DNA of 64,000 nucleotides. Origin: CANKJK01 sp040081715 (GTDB taxonomy: Bacteria > Acidobacteriota > Vicinamibacteria > Vicinamibacterales > UBA2999). A model generated the notes under the pieces. The model had not been told where the DNA came from. It made no database searches and was given only the letters and a program-made list of their open reading frames with translations. The stretch is taken from NCBI GenBank assembly GCA_040081715.1, contig JBEBFY010000013.1, positions 1-64,000 of the forward strand, given 5' to 3'. This document shows, piece by piece, positions 41,847 through 49,763 of this stretch; positions within the stretch are counted from its first letter, which is position 1, and each line of letters opens with the position of its first letter. A program made the position numbers and the translations under genes.

Positions 41847-42206
41847 ATGCCTCCGCACCCACTGCGGCCGGTCGTTTGGATGGGCGACTCCCTTCGGGTG
41901 TTGAAGGAGTTCCCGGCCAGCGTGCGGGACCAGGTGGGCTATGCGCTGTATGTGGCGCAGTCCGGCGAGAAGCACGTGTCCGCAAAGCCCCTGAAGGGTC
42001 TGGGCTCCGGAGTCCTCGAAGTCATATCGGATCATCGCGGGGATACGTTCCGTGCCGTCTACACGGTGCGTCTGGGGGAACGAGTGTTTGTGCTGCACGC
42101 GTTTCAGAAGAAGTCCAAGCACGGGATAGCGACGCCGCAGACCGAGATCAATCTGATTCGGCAGCGTTTGAACCGTGCGATCGAGATCAGTGAGGCCAAG
42201 GAGTAG
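41847..42206 (+). CDS. HigB-like (RelE/ParE superfamily, phage Gp49-type) toxin
   Basis: A 119-residue basic protein of the Gp49/HigB group: KPLKGLGSGVLEVISDHRGDTFRAVYTVRLGERVFVLHAFQKKSKHGIATPQTEINLIRQRL shows the signature GxGV-x-E, the RAVY strand, and LHAFQKKS with T/TP-x-E-I. Such toxins are ribosome-dependent mRNA endonucleases. The ATG at 41847 begins three codons before the family core. The antitoxin gene follows after three bases. Confidence 0.92.
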   Translation: MPPHPLRPVVWMGDSLRVLKEFPASVRDQVGYALYVAQSGEKHVSAKPLKGLGSGVLEVISDHRGDTFRAVYTVRLGERVFVLHAFQKKSKHGIATPQTEINLIRQRLNRAIEISEAKE

Positions 42207-42209
42207 AAC

Positions 42210-42530
42210 ATGGCAAAGAAGGACTACATCGTCGGAAGCGGGAATGTGTTTGCCGATCTCGGACATCCGCGCCCGGCGGAGGCACTGGCCAAGGCGGAAC
42301 TGGCTCGCAAGATCGGCGCGCTCATCTCGGAACGCGGGCTGACACAGGCTGGCGCAGCCACGCTTCTTCAAATCGACCAGCCCAAGGTGTCTGCCCTGAC
42401 CCGTGGCCGCCTGGCGGGGTTCTCGCTCGACCGCCTCGTCCGGTTCCTGGTTCTGCTGGGAAGTGACGTGGAGATAACCGTCAGGCCTCGGAGTCGAGCC
42501 ACTCACCGCGCGCGAGTGATGGTGGCTTGA
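42210..42530 (+). CDS. HigA-like XRE-family antitoxin
   Basis: A 106-residue antitoxin with a helix-turn-helix (IGALISERGLTQAGAATLLQIDQPKVSALTRGRL) followed by FSLDRLVRFLVLLGSDVEITV, the typical HigA_2/MqsA-like tail order for Gp49-linked antitoxins. It should neutralise the upstream toxin and repress the pair through the palindrome at 41821-41836. Toxin-first order is normal for HigBA. Confidence 0.92.
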   Translation: MAKKDYIVGSGNVFADLGHPRPAEALAKAELARKIGALISERGLTQAGAATLLQIDQPKVSALTRGRLAGFSLDRLVRFLVLLGSDVEITVRPRSRATHRARVMVA

Positions 42531-42536
42531 ATCTCC

Positions 42537-42974
42537 CTACGCTTTCACTTGCAGCCAATCAACGTGCAGGTGCTGCTTGCAGCCCTCAAGGGGAAGCGCC
42601 ACGACCGTCGCGGGGTCGCCGGCCGTCCGGAACACCTCGGCGTCCAGCCGTTTCAGCATCGCGCGATAGCGGCCCTCGTCGGGTGCGGTGAGCAGGAGCA
42701 CGCCTCCACTCTCGGCCGGTGAAAAGCGGCGGTCGTCAAGAAAATCGTGATCGAGCGTGATGAGGGTGCGGCGGAGCTGGCGCGCGAGTCGGAAGTGCTC
42801 CAGGTCGCTGGCACGGCGCAGGTCGTCCTCCTCCACCACATGCAGGACGTCCCACCCGAGCTGCAGGCGCATGTAGCGGACGAGCGGTGCCGGCACGTTC
42901 GCGTCCGCATACACGCGCGGCGCGTCCGGCTGTTCGTCCACGTGACCCGCCAGCTCCGAGGCGAGCGTGCCCAC
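42537..42974 (-). CDS. DUF5615-like (PIN-like) protein
   Basis: A 145-residue protein whose centre reads VYADANVPAPLVRYMRLQLGWDVLHVVEEDD and ITLDHDFLDDRRF. These two blocks match the DUF5615 PIN-like nuclease fold, with acidic residues in the right places (ADAN, LDHD). Relatives are often toxin-like and pair with a DUF433 antitoxin, but none is present here. It lies 21 bases after the deoxyhypusine-synthase-like gene on the same strand and is convergent with higA. Confidence 0.75.
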   Translation of the reverse strand: MGTLASELAGHVDEQPDAPRVYADANVPAPLVRYMRLQLGWDVLHVVEEDDLRRASDLEHFRLARQLRRTLITLDHDFLDDRRFSPAESGGVLLLTAPDEGRYRAMLKRLDAEVFRTAGDPATVVALPLEGCKQHLHVDWLQVKA

Positions 42975-42995
42975 GGTGTCCTCCGCCTCCCGAGC

Positions 42996-44129
42996 CTACT
43001 GGGCCTCTGCGTCCCTGGCCGCGCGCGCCTCAAGCGCCTGCGTCCGCAGGGATGCGACGAGCTCAGTGCGTTTGTCGATCAGCCGCCTGAGTGGACGCCG
43101 GCCCGTCTCCGCACCCACGACGTACTCGCAGAAGAGCGGAAACGCGATCGTGGAATCGCAGTAGGCCACCACCGTGTCCGGGAGAACGCCCGGATTGACC
43201 TTGCCCCAACTGACCGCCTCGGCAGGCGTGGCGCCTGACAGCCCGCCCCAGACCACGGAGTCCGTGGTGATCTGGATGAAGTAGTCGTTGCCGCCCTTCG
43301 GGATGCCGTAGACCTCCCAGAGCGTCGGCTGCCCCTGCAGGTAGAAGTTCTTCGGCGAACCGCCGCCGAGAATCACGCAGCCGTTTTTCTTGCCGGCGAG
43401 GATGAACGAACACACTTCGTTCACGTCCTTGTTCGGGTCGACCATCAGGCTGCTGTTGTTGATGAGTTCGTGGAACGCCACATTCATCCCGATGGAGCTG
43501 TCGCCGGGCGACGACGTGAAGATGGGCACGCCGGCCTTGGCCGCTGCGGCGAGCACGGAGTGCTCCTCGCAGCCAGGCTGCCGTTCGAGCAGATCCAGTC
43601 CGAGGCGGTAGTGCAGCTCGGAGGTGGAGACGGGCCCGTCGAGGCCCGACCGCACCAGAAAGTCGCGCACATACGCGTCCGTCTCGAGCAGCACCGATGC
43701 CGGAAACAGCACATCGTAGATGCGGATGACGCCCTCGTCATAGAGCTCAACGTCATTCACGAAGGGCGAGCCGCGATGGAGCGTGAAGTTCAGCGCGTAG
43801 TGCAGGTCGTGATAGAGGTTCGCGCCCGTGCTGATAACAAAGTCCACGAGCCCGCGGTTCATCAGCTCCACCACACACCCGCCGAGACCCGCGGGCGTCA
43901 GCGCGCCGGCGATCGTCAGTGCGATGGTGGTGTCGTTCTCGGGCAGGAGCATCTTGTCCGTGAAGATGCGGCACGCCTCGCCGATCCGGGCGGCATTGAA
44001 GGCCTGAAAGCCTTCCTCCACGAGATGACGGATCTCGGGGCTGCCCTTCGGCCGGTAGTAGCGGATGGGCTTGCCGGACAGGTGCTTCTTGCGCGATGAA
44101 TCCTGGGCTCCGGGCGAACGGTAAGGCAC
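42996..44129 (-). CDS. Deoxyhypusine synthase-like protein
   Basis: A 377-residue NAD-dependent enzyme of the deoxyhypusine/homospermidine synthase superfamily. It keeps TIAGALTPAGLGGCVVELMNRG, the NAD-binding FTSSPGDSSIGMNVAF, the catalytic lysine region LGGGSPKNFYLQGQ (K260) and ATPAEAVSWGKVNP. Bacteria lack eIF5A, so hypusine formation is unlikely. Characterised bacterial relatives make polyamines such as homospermidine or guanidino-polyamines. No other polyamine genes are adjacent. Confidence 0.9.
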   Translation of the reverse strand: MPYRSPGAQDSSRKKHLSGKPIRYYRPKGSPEIRHLVEEGFQAFNAARIGEACRIFTDKMLLPENDTTIALTIAGALTPAGLGGCVVELMNRGLVDFVISTGANLYHDLHYALNFTLHRGSPFVNDVELYDEGVIRIYDVLFPASVLLETDAYVRDFLVRSGLDGPVSTSELHYRLGLDLLERQPGCEEHSVLAAAAKAGVPIFTSSPGDSSIGMNVAFHELINNSSLMVDPNKDVNEVCSFILAGKKNGCVILGGGSPKNFYLQGQPTLWEVYGIPKGGNDYFIQITTDSVVWGGLSGATPAEAVSWGKVNPGVLPDTVVAYCDSTIAFPLFCEYVVGAETGRRPLRRLIDKRTELVASLRTQALEARAARDAEAQ

Positions 44130-44161
44130 GCGTGATCCTCCGATGCGGATGAGTGAGTAGC

Positions 44162-44398
44162 TTACTGCGCGTCGGGATCAACCCAGTCGCCACGACGGCC
44201 GGTCACGCCCGTCCAGAGGACGGCCGCGCCGCTGGCCATCAGCAGCAACGCCAGCCCGTCGGTCGCGCCGGACTCCCAGCGCTGGTCGGTCAGGAACAGC
44301 CAGAGACCCGGGCCCAGCATCAGCGCACCGGCCCCGATCGCCACGGGCCTGTTCATGACCAGGCGCAAGACCATTCCACGGATTCGCCGCACGGCCAT
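44162..44398 (-). CDS. Small two-span membrane protein (78 aa)
   Basis: A 78-residue protein starting MAVRRIRGMVLRLVMNRPVA with two hydrophobic segments (AIGAGALMLGPGLWLFL and GLALLLMASGAAVLWTGV) joined by a short DQRWESGATD loop, ending in a charged tail. I do not recognise it. CATAAT on its coding strand (44405-44410) lies six bases before the ATG, so it may be leaderless. It diverges from the reductase gene, whose -10 is only a few bases away. Confidence 0.65.
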   Translation of the reverse strand: MAVRRIRGMVLRLVMNRPVAIGAGALMLGPGLWLFLTDQRWESGATDGLALLLMASGAAVLWTGVTGRRGDWVDPDAQ

Positions 44399-44404
44399 CT
44401 CGCA

Positions 44405-44422
44405 ATTATGCCGGGGTACACT
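44405..44422. promoter_or_regulatory. Back-to-back -10 elements of two leaderless divergent genes
   Basis: CATAAT on the minus strand (44405-44410) serves the 78-residue gene starting at 44398, and TACACT on the plus strand (44417-44422) serves the reductase gene starting at 44429. Each has six bases to its start codon. The two promoters must overlap heavily, so the genes may be expressed in alternation. Confidence 0.5.
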
Positions 44423-44428
44423 CGGCCA

Positions 44429-45145
44429 GTGCCGTCGAGATTCTCCGCCACGCTGGCGCATGTCGAGGCCGTGACGCCGCGCTCACGCCTGATCGTGATC
44501 GACTTGTCTGGCCAGGCATTTCCGTTCCAGGCCGGCCAGGCCGTCATGGTGCATGCGCCGGGTTCGGATGTGGGCCGCGCCTACTCCATCGCGTCGTCGC
44601 CGGAACGAGCAGCCGAGCTGTCGGGAATCGAGTTACTGGTCGGGCTGGGCGACACACCGCCGGATCAGCATCCGCTGACCTCGCTGCCCCTGGGATCACG
44701 CATCGAAGTCGAGGGACCGCTCGGATCGTTTGTCTTCCCGCCGGATGCCGCCGACACACACCTGCTCTTCGTCGCTGGCGGCACCGGCATCGCGCCACTG
44801 CGGGCCATGCTCGACCACGCACGGCGACGGCACCCCGCCCACCAGGCGGCGCTGATGTACAGCGCGCGGAGGGCCGACGAGTTCGCCTTCCTGCCAGAAT
44901 TCGAAGCGCTGGCCTCGGCCGGAGCGCTGGAACTGCACCGGACCGTTACCCGCGACGACGATGAATGGGAGGGCCAGCGCGGTCGGGTCGGCCGCGCGCA
45001 CTTCGAAGCCGTGCTGCACGACCCCGGGCGGACGCTGTGCTTCGTGTGCGGTCCGCCTCAGATGGTGGACGAATCCGTGACGACGCTCACGGCACTGGGC
45101 GTGCCGGACGCCGCGATCCGCCGCGAGCAGTGGGGGAAGAAGTAA
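44429..45145 (+). CDS. FNR-like FAD/NAD(P)-binding oxidoreductase
   Basis: A 238-residue ferredoxin-NADP-reductase-fold protein. FAD motif GRAYSIASSP (RxYS) and the NAD(P) motif FVAGGTGIAPLRAMLDHA are intact, and CGPPQMVDESVTTLTALGV closes the nucleotide domain. There is no Fe-S or globin domain, so it needs a separate electron partner. The start is a GTG at 44429, preceded by TACACT with a six-base gap. Confidence 0.9.
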   Translation: MPSRFSATLAHVEAVTPRSRLIVIDLSGQAFPFQAGQAVMVHAPGSDVGRAYSIASSPERAAELSGIELLVGLGDTPPDQHPLTSLPLGSRIEVEGPLGSFVFPPDAADTHLLFVAGGTGIAPLRAMLDHARRRHPAHQAALMYSARRADEFAFLPEFEALASAGALELHRTVTRDDDEWEGQRGRVGRAHFEAVLHDPGRTLCFVCGPPQMVDESVTTLTALGVPDAAIRREQWGKK

Positions 45146-45155
45146 AGTCCGGAGG

Positions 45156-45926
45156 CTACAAACCGACGACGTGGTAGCCGGCGTCGACCATCAGCACCTC
45201 GCCGGTCACGGCCCGGGAGGCCGGGCTGAGCAGGAACAGGGCCGCGTCGGCAATCTCACCCAGCTCCATGCCGCGGCGGAGCGGCGCACGCTCGCGCTGC
45301 GCCTGGAGCATCGTCGAGAGCCCAGGAATGCCCGCCGAGGCGAGCGTCTTGATCGGGCCTGCTGACACGGCGTTGACCCGGATATTCTGCGGGCCGAGGT
45401 CCGCGGCGAGGTAGCGGACACTTGCCTCCAGCGCGGCCTTTGCGACGCCCATCACGTTGTAGTTCGGAAACACACGATCGGCGCCGATGTGGGTGAGCGT
45501 GACGACGCTGCCACCGCCCCGCTTCTCCATCAGCGGCAGGATGGCGTGCGTGAGGGCGACGAGCGAATAGGCGCTGATGTCGAGCGCGGTGCGGAAGCCC
45601 TCGCGCGAGGTCTGCACGAAGCGGGTGCTGAGTTCCGCCGCCGGGGCGAACGCCACGCCGTGCGACAGGAAGTCGAGTCCGCCGAACGCCTGGTCGAGCG
45701 AAGCGCCGAGCGCCGCGATCTGCTCATCGCTGGTGACGTCGCAGGGCAGCACCACCGCCCCATCGAGCGTGGCTGCCAGTTCGCGCACGTTCTCCTCAAG
45801 CCGGGCGTTGGGGTAGGTGAGGGCGAGCCTGGCACCTGCCTGTGCCGCGGCCTGCGCGATGGCCCAGGAGATCGAACGCTTGTTGGCCACCCCGACGATG
45901 AGGCCGAGCTTCCCGCTGAGATCCAT
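45156..45926 (-). CDS. fabI: Enoyl-ACP reductase FabI
   Basis: A 256-residue short-chain dehydrogenase of the FabI type: GLIVGVANKRSISWAIAQ (NADH loop), SHGVAFAP and the active site PNYNVMGVAKAALEASVRYLAADLG with Tyr-x6-Lys. The first of the two active-site tyrosines of E. coli FabI (usually TYLGAE) is replaced by His here (THIGAD). It reduces the enoyl-ACP double bond in fatty acid elongation. It is seven bases downstream of the zinc/RGG protein gene. Confidence 0.92.
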   Translation of the reverse strand: MDLSGKLGLIVGVANKRSISWAIAQAAAQAGARLALTYPNARLEENVRELAATLDGAVVLPCDVTSDEQIAALGASLDQAFGGLDFLSHGVAFAPAAELSTRFVQTSREGFRTALDISAYSLVALTHAILPLMEKRGGGSVVTLTHIGADRVFPNYNVMGVAKAALEASVRYLAADLGPQNIRVNAVSAGPIKTLASAGIPGLSTMLQAQRERAPLRRGMELGEIADAALFLLSPASRAVTGEVLMVDAGYHVVGL

Positions 45927-45932
45927 GCGCAA

Positions 45933-46667
45933 CTAACGACCGCGCCGCCGGCGGCGCTGACCACCTGGGCCGACGGGCGCATGTCCCTGGCCCTGGCCTC
46001 CCTGCCCCTGTCCGCCTCCCTGACCGCCGGGCCGGCCGCCGCCACCAGGGCGGTTGCCGTCGCGAGGTGGTCCGCCGCCCGGGCGTCCCTGGAAGCCGCC
46101 ACCGCCCTCGCTCCGGCGTGGCTGACCGGCTCGATTGCCGTTGGGTTCCCCTTGTCCACCCCCACGGCCGAAGCGGCCCCGGGAGGGGCTCGACGGCTGC
46201 CGGATCGTGAACTCGGGTTCCTTCCATTCGGGCGGCTGGCCCTCGGGGCGCGGGAAGGTAGCCCGGATCAGACGCCGGTGGACCGGGCCGTCGTCCTCTT
46301 GCCGGACAGGCTCGTCTTCCGCGGCCACGTCAATAGCCACGGCCTCGACAATGCCAGTCACCTCGACGGTCACCTCGGCGGCGGCCACCTCGATGGACAC
46401 GTCGTCGCCGGAATCTTCCTCGACTGGCGGCGGCACGATACGCTCTGGCACGAGTGCCGAGTCGGTCGCCGGTTCACCTTCGAGACGCTTTCGCCTCAGC
46501 GTGGGCACACGAGCCTGCTTGTAATCATGGTCTGCGTCGCAGGTGGTGCAGCGGGTGTGAGTGACCTGGTCATCGACCATCGCCGCAACCAGATGGTTGG
46601 TCAGGCGGCGTTCCCGCGGACAATAGTCGTCGACGGTGTCACCGAGCCGAAGCCGGCGCTGCTGCAT
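45933..46667 (-). CDS. Zinc-finger protein with long Gly/Arg-rich tail
   Basis: A 244-residue protein beginning MQQRRLRLGDTVDDYCPRER with a second cysteine pair in TRCTTCDADHDYK, giving a probable zinc-binding fold in the first 50 residues. The middle is acidic and Val-rich; the last 90 residues are very rich in Gly, Arg, Gln and Pro (RGG-like). RGG tails commonly bind RNA or drive condensation. I believe this is a lineage-restricted acidobacterial family; its function is unknown. It is directly upstream of fabI. Confidence 0.72.
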   Translation of the reverse strand: MQQRRLRLGDTVDDYCPRERRLTNHLVAAMVDDQVTHTRCTTCDADHDYKQARVPTLRRKRLEGEPATDSALVPERIVPPPVEEDSGDDVSIEVAAAEVTVEVTGIVEAVAIDVAAEDEPVRQEDDGPVHRRLIRATFPRPEGQPPEWKEPEFTIRQPSSPSRGRFGRGGGQGEPNGNRAGQPRRSEGGGGFQGRPGGGPPRDGNRPGGGGRPGGQGGGQGQGGQGQGHAPVGPGGQRRRRRGR

Positions 46668-46797
46668 GCACTCCCCCGGAGTCGATCCTTTCAGAACGCT
46701 GTGTGTAAACGGGTCGCGCACGTCAGGACTCGGACAGAGACAAAGTCCTCAGGCGCGGGGGTCAGCAAAGTGTAGCACCATCACGCGAGCGCCCATC

Positions 46798-48219
46798 TCA
46801 GAGGCGGGTGGCCGCACTCAGCCACCGGCGGCTCTCCGCGATGGCCGCCCGCACAGCCTCAGGCTGGGTCGACTGCGGTGTACGCTTGGCTCCGACCGAC
46901 GCGCGGGCCGTCGCCGCCTCGGGTGCGTCGTCGCCGAACGCCTCGCTAGCCGCCCGCCATTCCTCTCGCGAAAGGTCGGAGAAGTCGCGGCCCGCCGCGA
47001 GGAGCGTCCGGACCATGGCGCCGACGACCTCGTGCGCGCGGCGGAACGGCACACCGCGCCGCACCAGGTAATCCGCCACGTCGGTGGCCAGCAGAAGCCC
47101 GGAGGCCGCGCGTTCCGTGCGCGCTGCATTCAGGCCCAGGCGGGCGACCACGGCACGCGTCGCCGCCAGTGAGACGAGGACCGTCTGCTCAGCGTCGAAG
47201 GTGGCTTCCTTGTCCTCCTGCAGGTCCTTGTTGTAGCCGGTGGGCAGCGCCTTCATCGTGGCGAGCCAGCCGGTGAGCCGCCCGAGCGCGCGCCCGCTCT
47301 TCCCGCGCACGAGTTCCAGCGGGTCCGGGTTCTTCTTCTGGGGCATCATGCTGCTGCCCGTCGCCGACGCGTCGGAGAGCTCGAAGAACCCGTGTTCCTC
47401 CCCCGTGAAGAGGATGAAGTCTTCCGCCATCCGGCTCAGGTGCACCATCGTGAGCGCCACGGCAAAGAGGAACGAGGCCACGAAGTCGCGGTCCGACGAC
47501 GCGTCCATGCTGTTGAGGACCACGCGGGAGAACCCGAGGCGCACGGCCAGGGCGGCCGTATCGACGCCGTAGCTGGTGCCTGCGATGGCGCCGCTGCCCA
47601 GCGTCAGCGCATCGGCTTCGGCCGAGGCCTGAGCCAGGCGGTCGTAGTCGCGACGCAGCGCCGCCGCATGCGACAGCAGGAAGTGGGCCACGAGCACGGG
47701 CTGCGCCTTGCGCAGGTGCGTGTAGGACGGCATCACCGCGTCGCCAGCCGCCGCGGCCTGATCCACCAGTGCCTGCACGAGCGCCACGACGCCCTTCTGG
47801 ACGGCCGGAATCCGGCGCCGGAGGTACAGCCGCAGGTCCAAGGACACCTGTTCGTTCCTCGACCGGCCCGTGTGCAGGCGCCGGCCGGCATCGCCCACGC
47901 GCTCCACGAGCTGGCGCTCGACAAAGCTGTGCACGTCCTCGTCGGGTCCCGTGACGCTCGCCGGATCGGCCAGCCCCGCTCCGAGGATCGCGGCCAATGC
48001 GTCCTGAATGGCCTGATGATCCGCCTCGGTCAGCACGCCCGCGTCCCGGATCGCGGTGGCCCACGCCTGGCTGCCGGTCACATCGTCCTCGAAGAGTCTC
48101 CGGTCAAACGGAAACGAGACGCCGAAATCGAAGGCTTCCGGGTCCGGTGCCGTATTGAAGCGGCCGGACCAGAGACGGTCGGCCGGCTGGTCCGGAGGGA
48201 ACGGAGTCCGCGTGCTCAT
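46798..48219 (-). CDS. argH: Argininosuccinate lyase ArgH
   Basis: A 473-residue fumarase/aspartase-superfamily lyase that makes arginine and fumarate. It has LWSGRFNTAPDPEAFDFG, the TGRSRNEQVSLDLRLYLR block, YTHLRKAQPVLVAHFLLSHA and the signature loop GSSMMPQKKNPDPLELVRGKSG with the catalytic Ser. It abuts argR (stop next to start) on the same strand. Confidence 0.96.
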   Translation of the reverse strand: MSTRTPFPPDQPADRLWSGRFNTAPDPEAFDFGVSFPFDRRLFEDDVTGSQAWATAIRDAGVLTEADHQAIQDALAAILGAGLADPASVTGPDEDVHSFVERQLVERVGDAGRRLHTGRSRNEQVSLDLRLYLRRRIPAVQKGVVALVQALVDQAAAAGDAVMPSYTHLRKAQPVLVAHFLLSHAAALRRDYDRLAQASAEADALTLGSGAIAGTSYGVDTAALAVRLGFSRVVLNSMDASSDRDFVASFLFAVALTMVHLSRMAEDFILFTGEEHGFFELSDASATGSSMMPQKKNPDPLELVRGKSGRALGRLTGWLATMKALPTGYNKDLQEDKEATFDAEQTVLVSLAATRAVVARLGLNAARTERAASGLLLATDVADYLVRRGVPFRRAHEVVGAMVRTLLAAGRDFSDLSREEWRAASEAFGDDAPEAATARASVGAKRTPQSTQPEAVRAAIAESRRWLSAATRL

Positions 48220-48678
48220 CTAGTGGGTTCCTCGAACGTGATGCTGCAATCGTTTTACCAGGGCGATCGCACGCCTGGCATCCGCGGCGATCACGAGAAT
48301 GGTGTCGTCACCCGCCAGCGTGCCCACCACCTCGGGCAGCCGGGCCCGGTCGATGGCCACGCCCAGCACCGGCGCCTGGCCGGGCCCCGTGCGCAGAAGC
48401 ACCATCTGCTCCACCCGGTCCACGCGCATCAGGTATTCGCCGGCGGCCCGGTCGAGCTGCGTGGCCGTCCCTGGCGCGGTGGCCGCAGAAGAGGCGGACT
48501 GGTACACGCCGTCGGCGCCGCCCTTCATCAGGCCCAGCTCACGGACGTCGCGCGAAAGCGTCGCCTGTGTCACGCTGAAGCCGTGCGCCTTCAGTTGCCG
48601 CCGGAGCTGCTCCTGGCTGCGGATGGGCGCGCGGCTGACGGCGTCGAGAATGGCTTGTTGACGCTGTGCCTTCTTCAT
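48220..48678 (-). CDS. argR: Arginine repressor ArgR
   Basis: A 152-residue regulator: winged helix RQQAILDAVSRAPIRSQEQL...VTQATLSRDVRELGL, and an oligomerisation/arginine-binding domain with LPEVVGTLAGDDTILVIAADAR (the GT-x-AGDDT motif). With arginine bound it should repress the arg genes diverging from it. It starts at 48678, 80 bases from argC. A CATAGTTATG palindrome overlaps its ATG. Confidence 0.93.
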   Translation of the reverse strand: MKKAQRQQAILDAVSRAPIRSQEQLRRQLKAHGFSVTQATLSRDVRELGLMKGGADGVYQSASSAATAPGTATQLDRAAGEYLMRVDRVEQMVLLRTGPGQAPVLGVAIDRARLPEVVGTLAGDDTILVIAADARRAIALVKRLQHHVRGTH

Positions 48679-48725
48679 AGTTATGCAACTAACGGCTCGA
48701 CAGCATACCACTGCTGCTGTATAAA
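48676..48725. promoter_or_regulatory. argR/argC divergent control region
   Basis: For argC, TCGACA (48697-48702) and TATAAA (48720-48725) are 17 bases apart. For argR, TATGCT on the minus strand (48702-48707) is a possible -10. A symmetric CATAGTTATG (48676-48685) overlaps the argR start and resembles half of an ARG box. ArgR control of both promoters is likely but the box match is only partial. Confidence 0.5.
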
Positions 48726-48758
48726 TATCCCTTTCCCTGAATAGAGACACAGGCATCC

Positions 48759-49763
48759 ATGGCCACCACACCCGCATCAGCCACGCGCGTTGCCATCGCC
48801 GGCGCCACTGGATTCGCCGGTCAGGAACTGATCCGGATCCTGGCCCGCCATCCTTCGGTGTCGCTCGTGGCCGCGATGTCCTCCGGCGCCACCAGCGCGC
48901 CGCGGCCGCTACCGGCCCTGGCCCGCATCTGGGACGACCCCGTCGTGCCGCTCGACGTCGACCGCCTGATCGCGGATACGGACATCGTGTTTCTCGCGCT
49001 GCCAGAGGCCGCCTCCGCGGAGGTGGCGCCGAAGCTGCTCGCCGGCGGCCGCCGCGTGATTGATCTGTCCGGCGCGTACCGGATCCGCGACGACGCGCAC
49101 CGGGCGAAGTGGTACCCGGCTACCGGCGTGATGCCTGACGGCGTCGTGTACGGGCTCGCGGAGCGCGATGCCGCCCCGATGCTTACGGCCCGCCTGATTT
49201 CGTGCCCGGGGTGTTACCCCACGGCTGCACTCATCGCACTGACCCCTCTGGCTGACGCCGGCCTCTTGGACGGCCCCGTCATCGTAGACGCGAAGTCGGG
49301 TGTCTCGGGCGCGGGCAAGTCCCCGAGCGACCGTACGCACTTCTCGGAGAACCACGGGTCCGTCGCGGCCTATGGGCTGTTCTCGCACCGGCACGGCCCC
49401 GAGATCGAGCAGGAGCTTGGGATCGCCGTGACCTTTGTGCCGCACCTGGTACCGCTTGATCGCGGCATCCTGGAGACGATCTACGCCACGCTGGTTTCCG
49501 GCACCTCCGCCGCAACGGTGGAGGCCGCGATGAAGAAGGCCTACGTCAACGCACCGTTCGTGCGGCTGACCGGCAGCCACCTGCCGGAGATCAAGCACGT
49601 GGCGCACACCAACTTCTGCGACGTGGGGTGGAAGGTGGACGAACCCACCGGCCGGATCATCCTGATTTCGTGCCTCGACAACCTCGTCAAGGGCGCCGCG
49701 GGACAAGCGGTGCAGAACATGAACGTCGTGCTCGGGCTCGACCAGCGCACGGGCCTGCTCTGA
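48759..49763 (+). CDS. argC: N-acetyl-gamma-glutamyl-phosphate reductase ArgC
   Basis: A 334-residue NADPH-dependent reductase with the nucleotide loop VAIAGATGFAGQELIRIL, catalytic Cys in SCPGCYPTAALIAL, and FVPHLVPLDRGILETIYATL. It performs the third step of arginine synthesis. It begins the argC-B-D-J-F series and ends with a one-base overlap on argB. Confidence 0.95.
   Translation: MATTPASATRVAIAGATGFAGQELIRILARHPSVSLVAAMSSGATSAPRPLPALARIWDDPVVPLDVDRLIADTDIVFLALPEAASAEVAPKLLAGGRRVIDLSGAYRIRDDAHRAKWYPATGVMPDGVVYGLAERDAAPMLTARLISCPGCYPTAALIALTPLADAGLLDGPVIVDAKSGVSGAGKSPSDRTHFSENHGSVAAYGLFSHRHGPEIEQELGIAVTFVPHLVPLDRGILETIYATLVSGTSAATVEAAMKKAYVNAPFVRLTGSHLPEIKHVAHTNFCDVGWKVDEPTGRIILISCLDNLVKGAAGQAVQNMNVVLGLDQRTGLL

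Noticed and set aside
42996..44129. True hypusine-forming enzyme
   Set aside because: Hypusine occurs on eIF5A, which bacteria lack; the enzyme more likely acts on polyamines.
45950..46240. Tandem nucleotide repeat in the GGC/CGG-rich stretch
   Set aside because: It encodes the Gly/Arg-rich tail; units are irregular and best explained by low-complexity protein.
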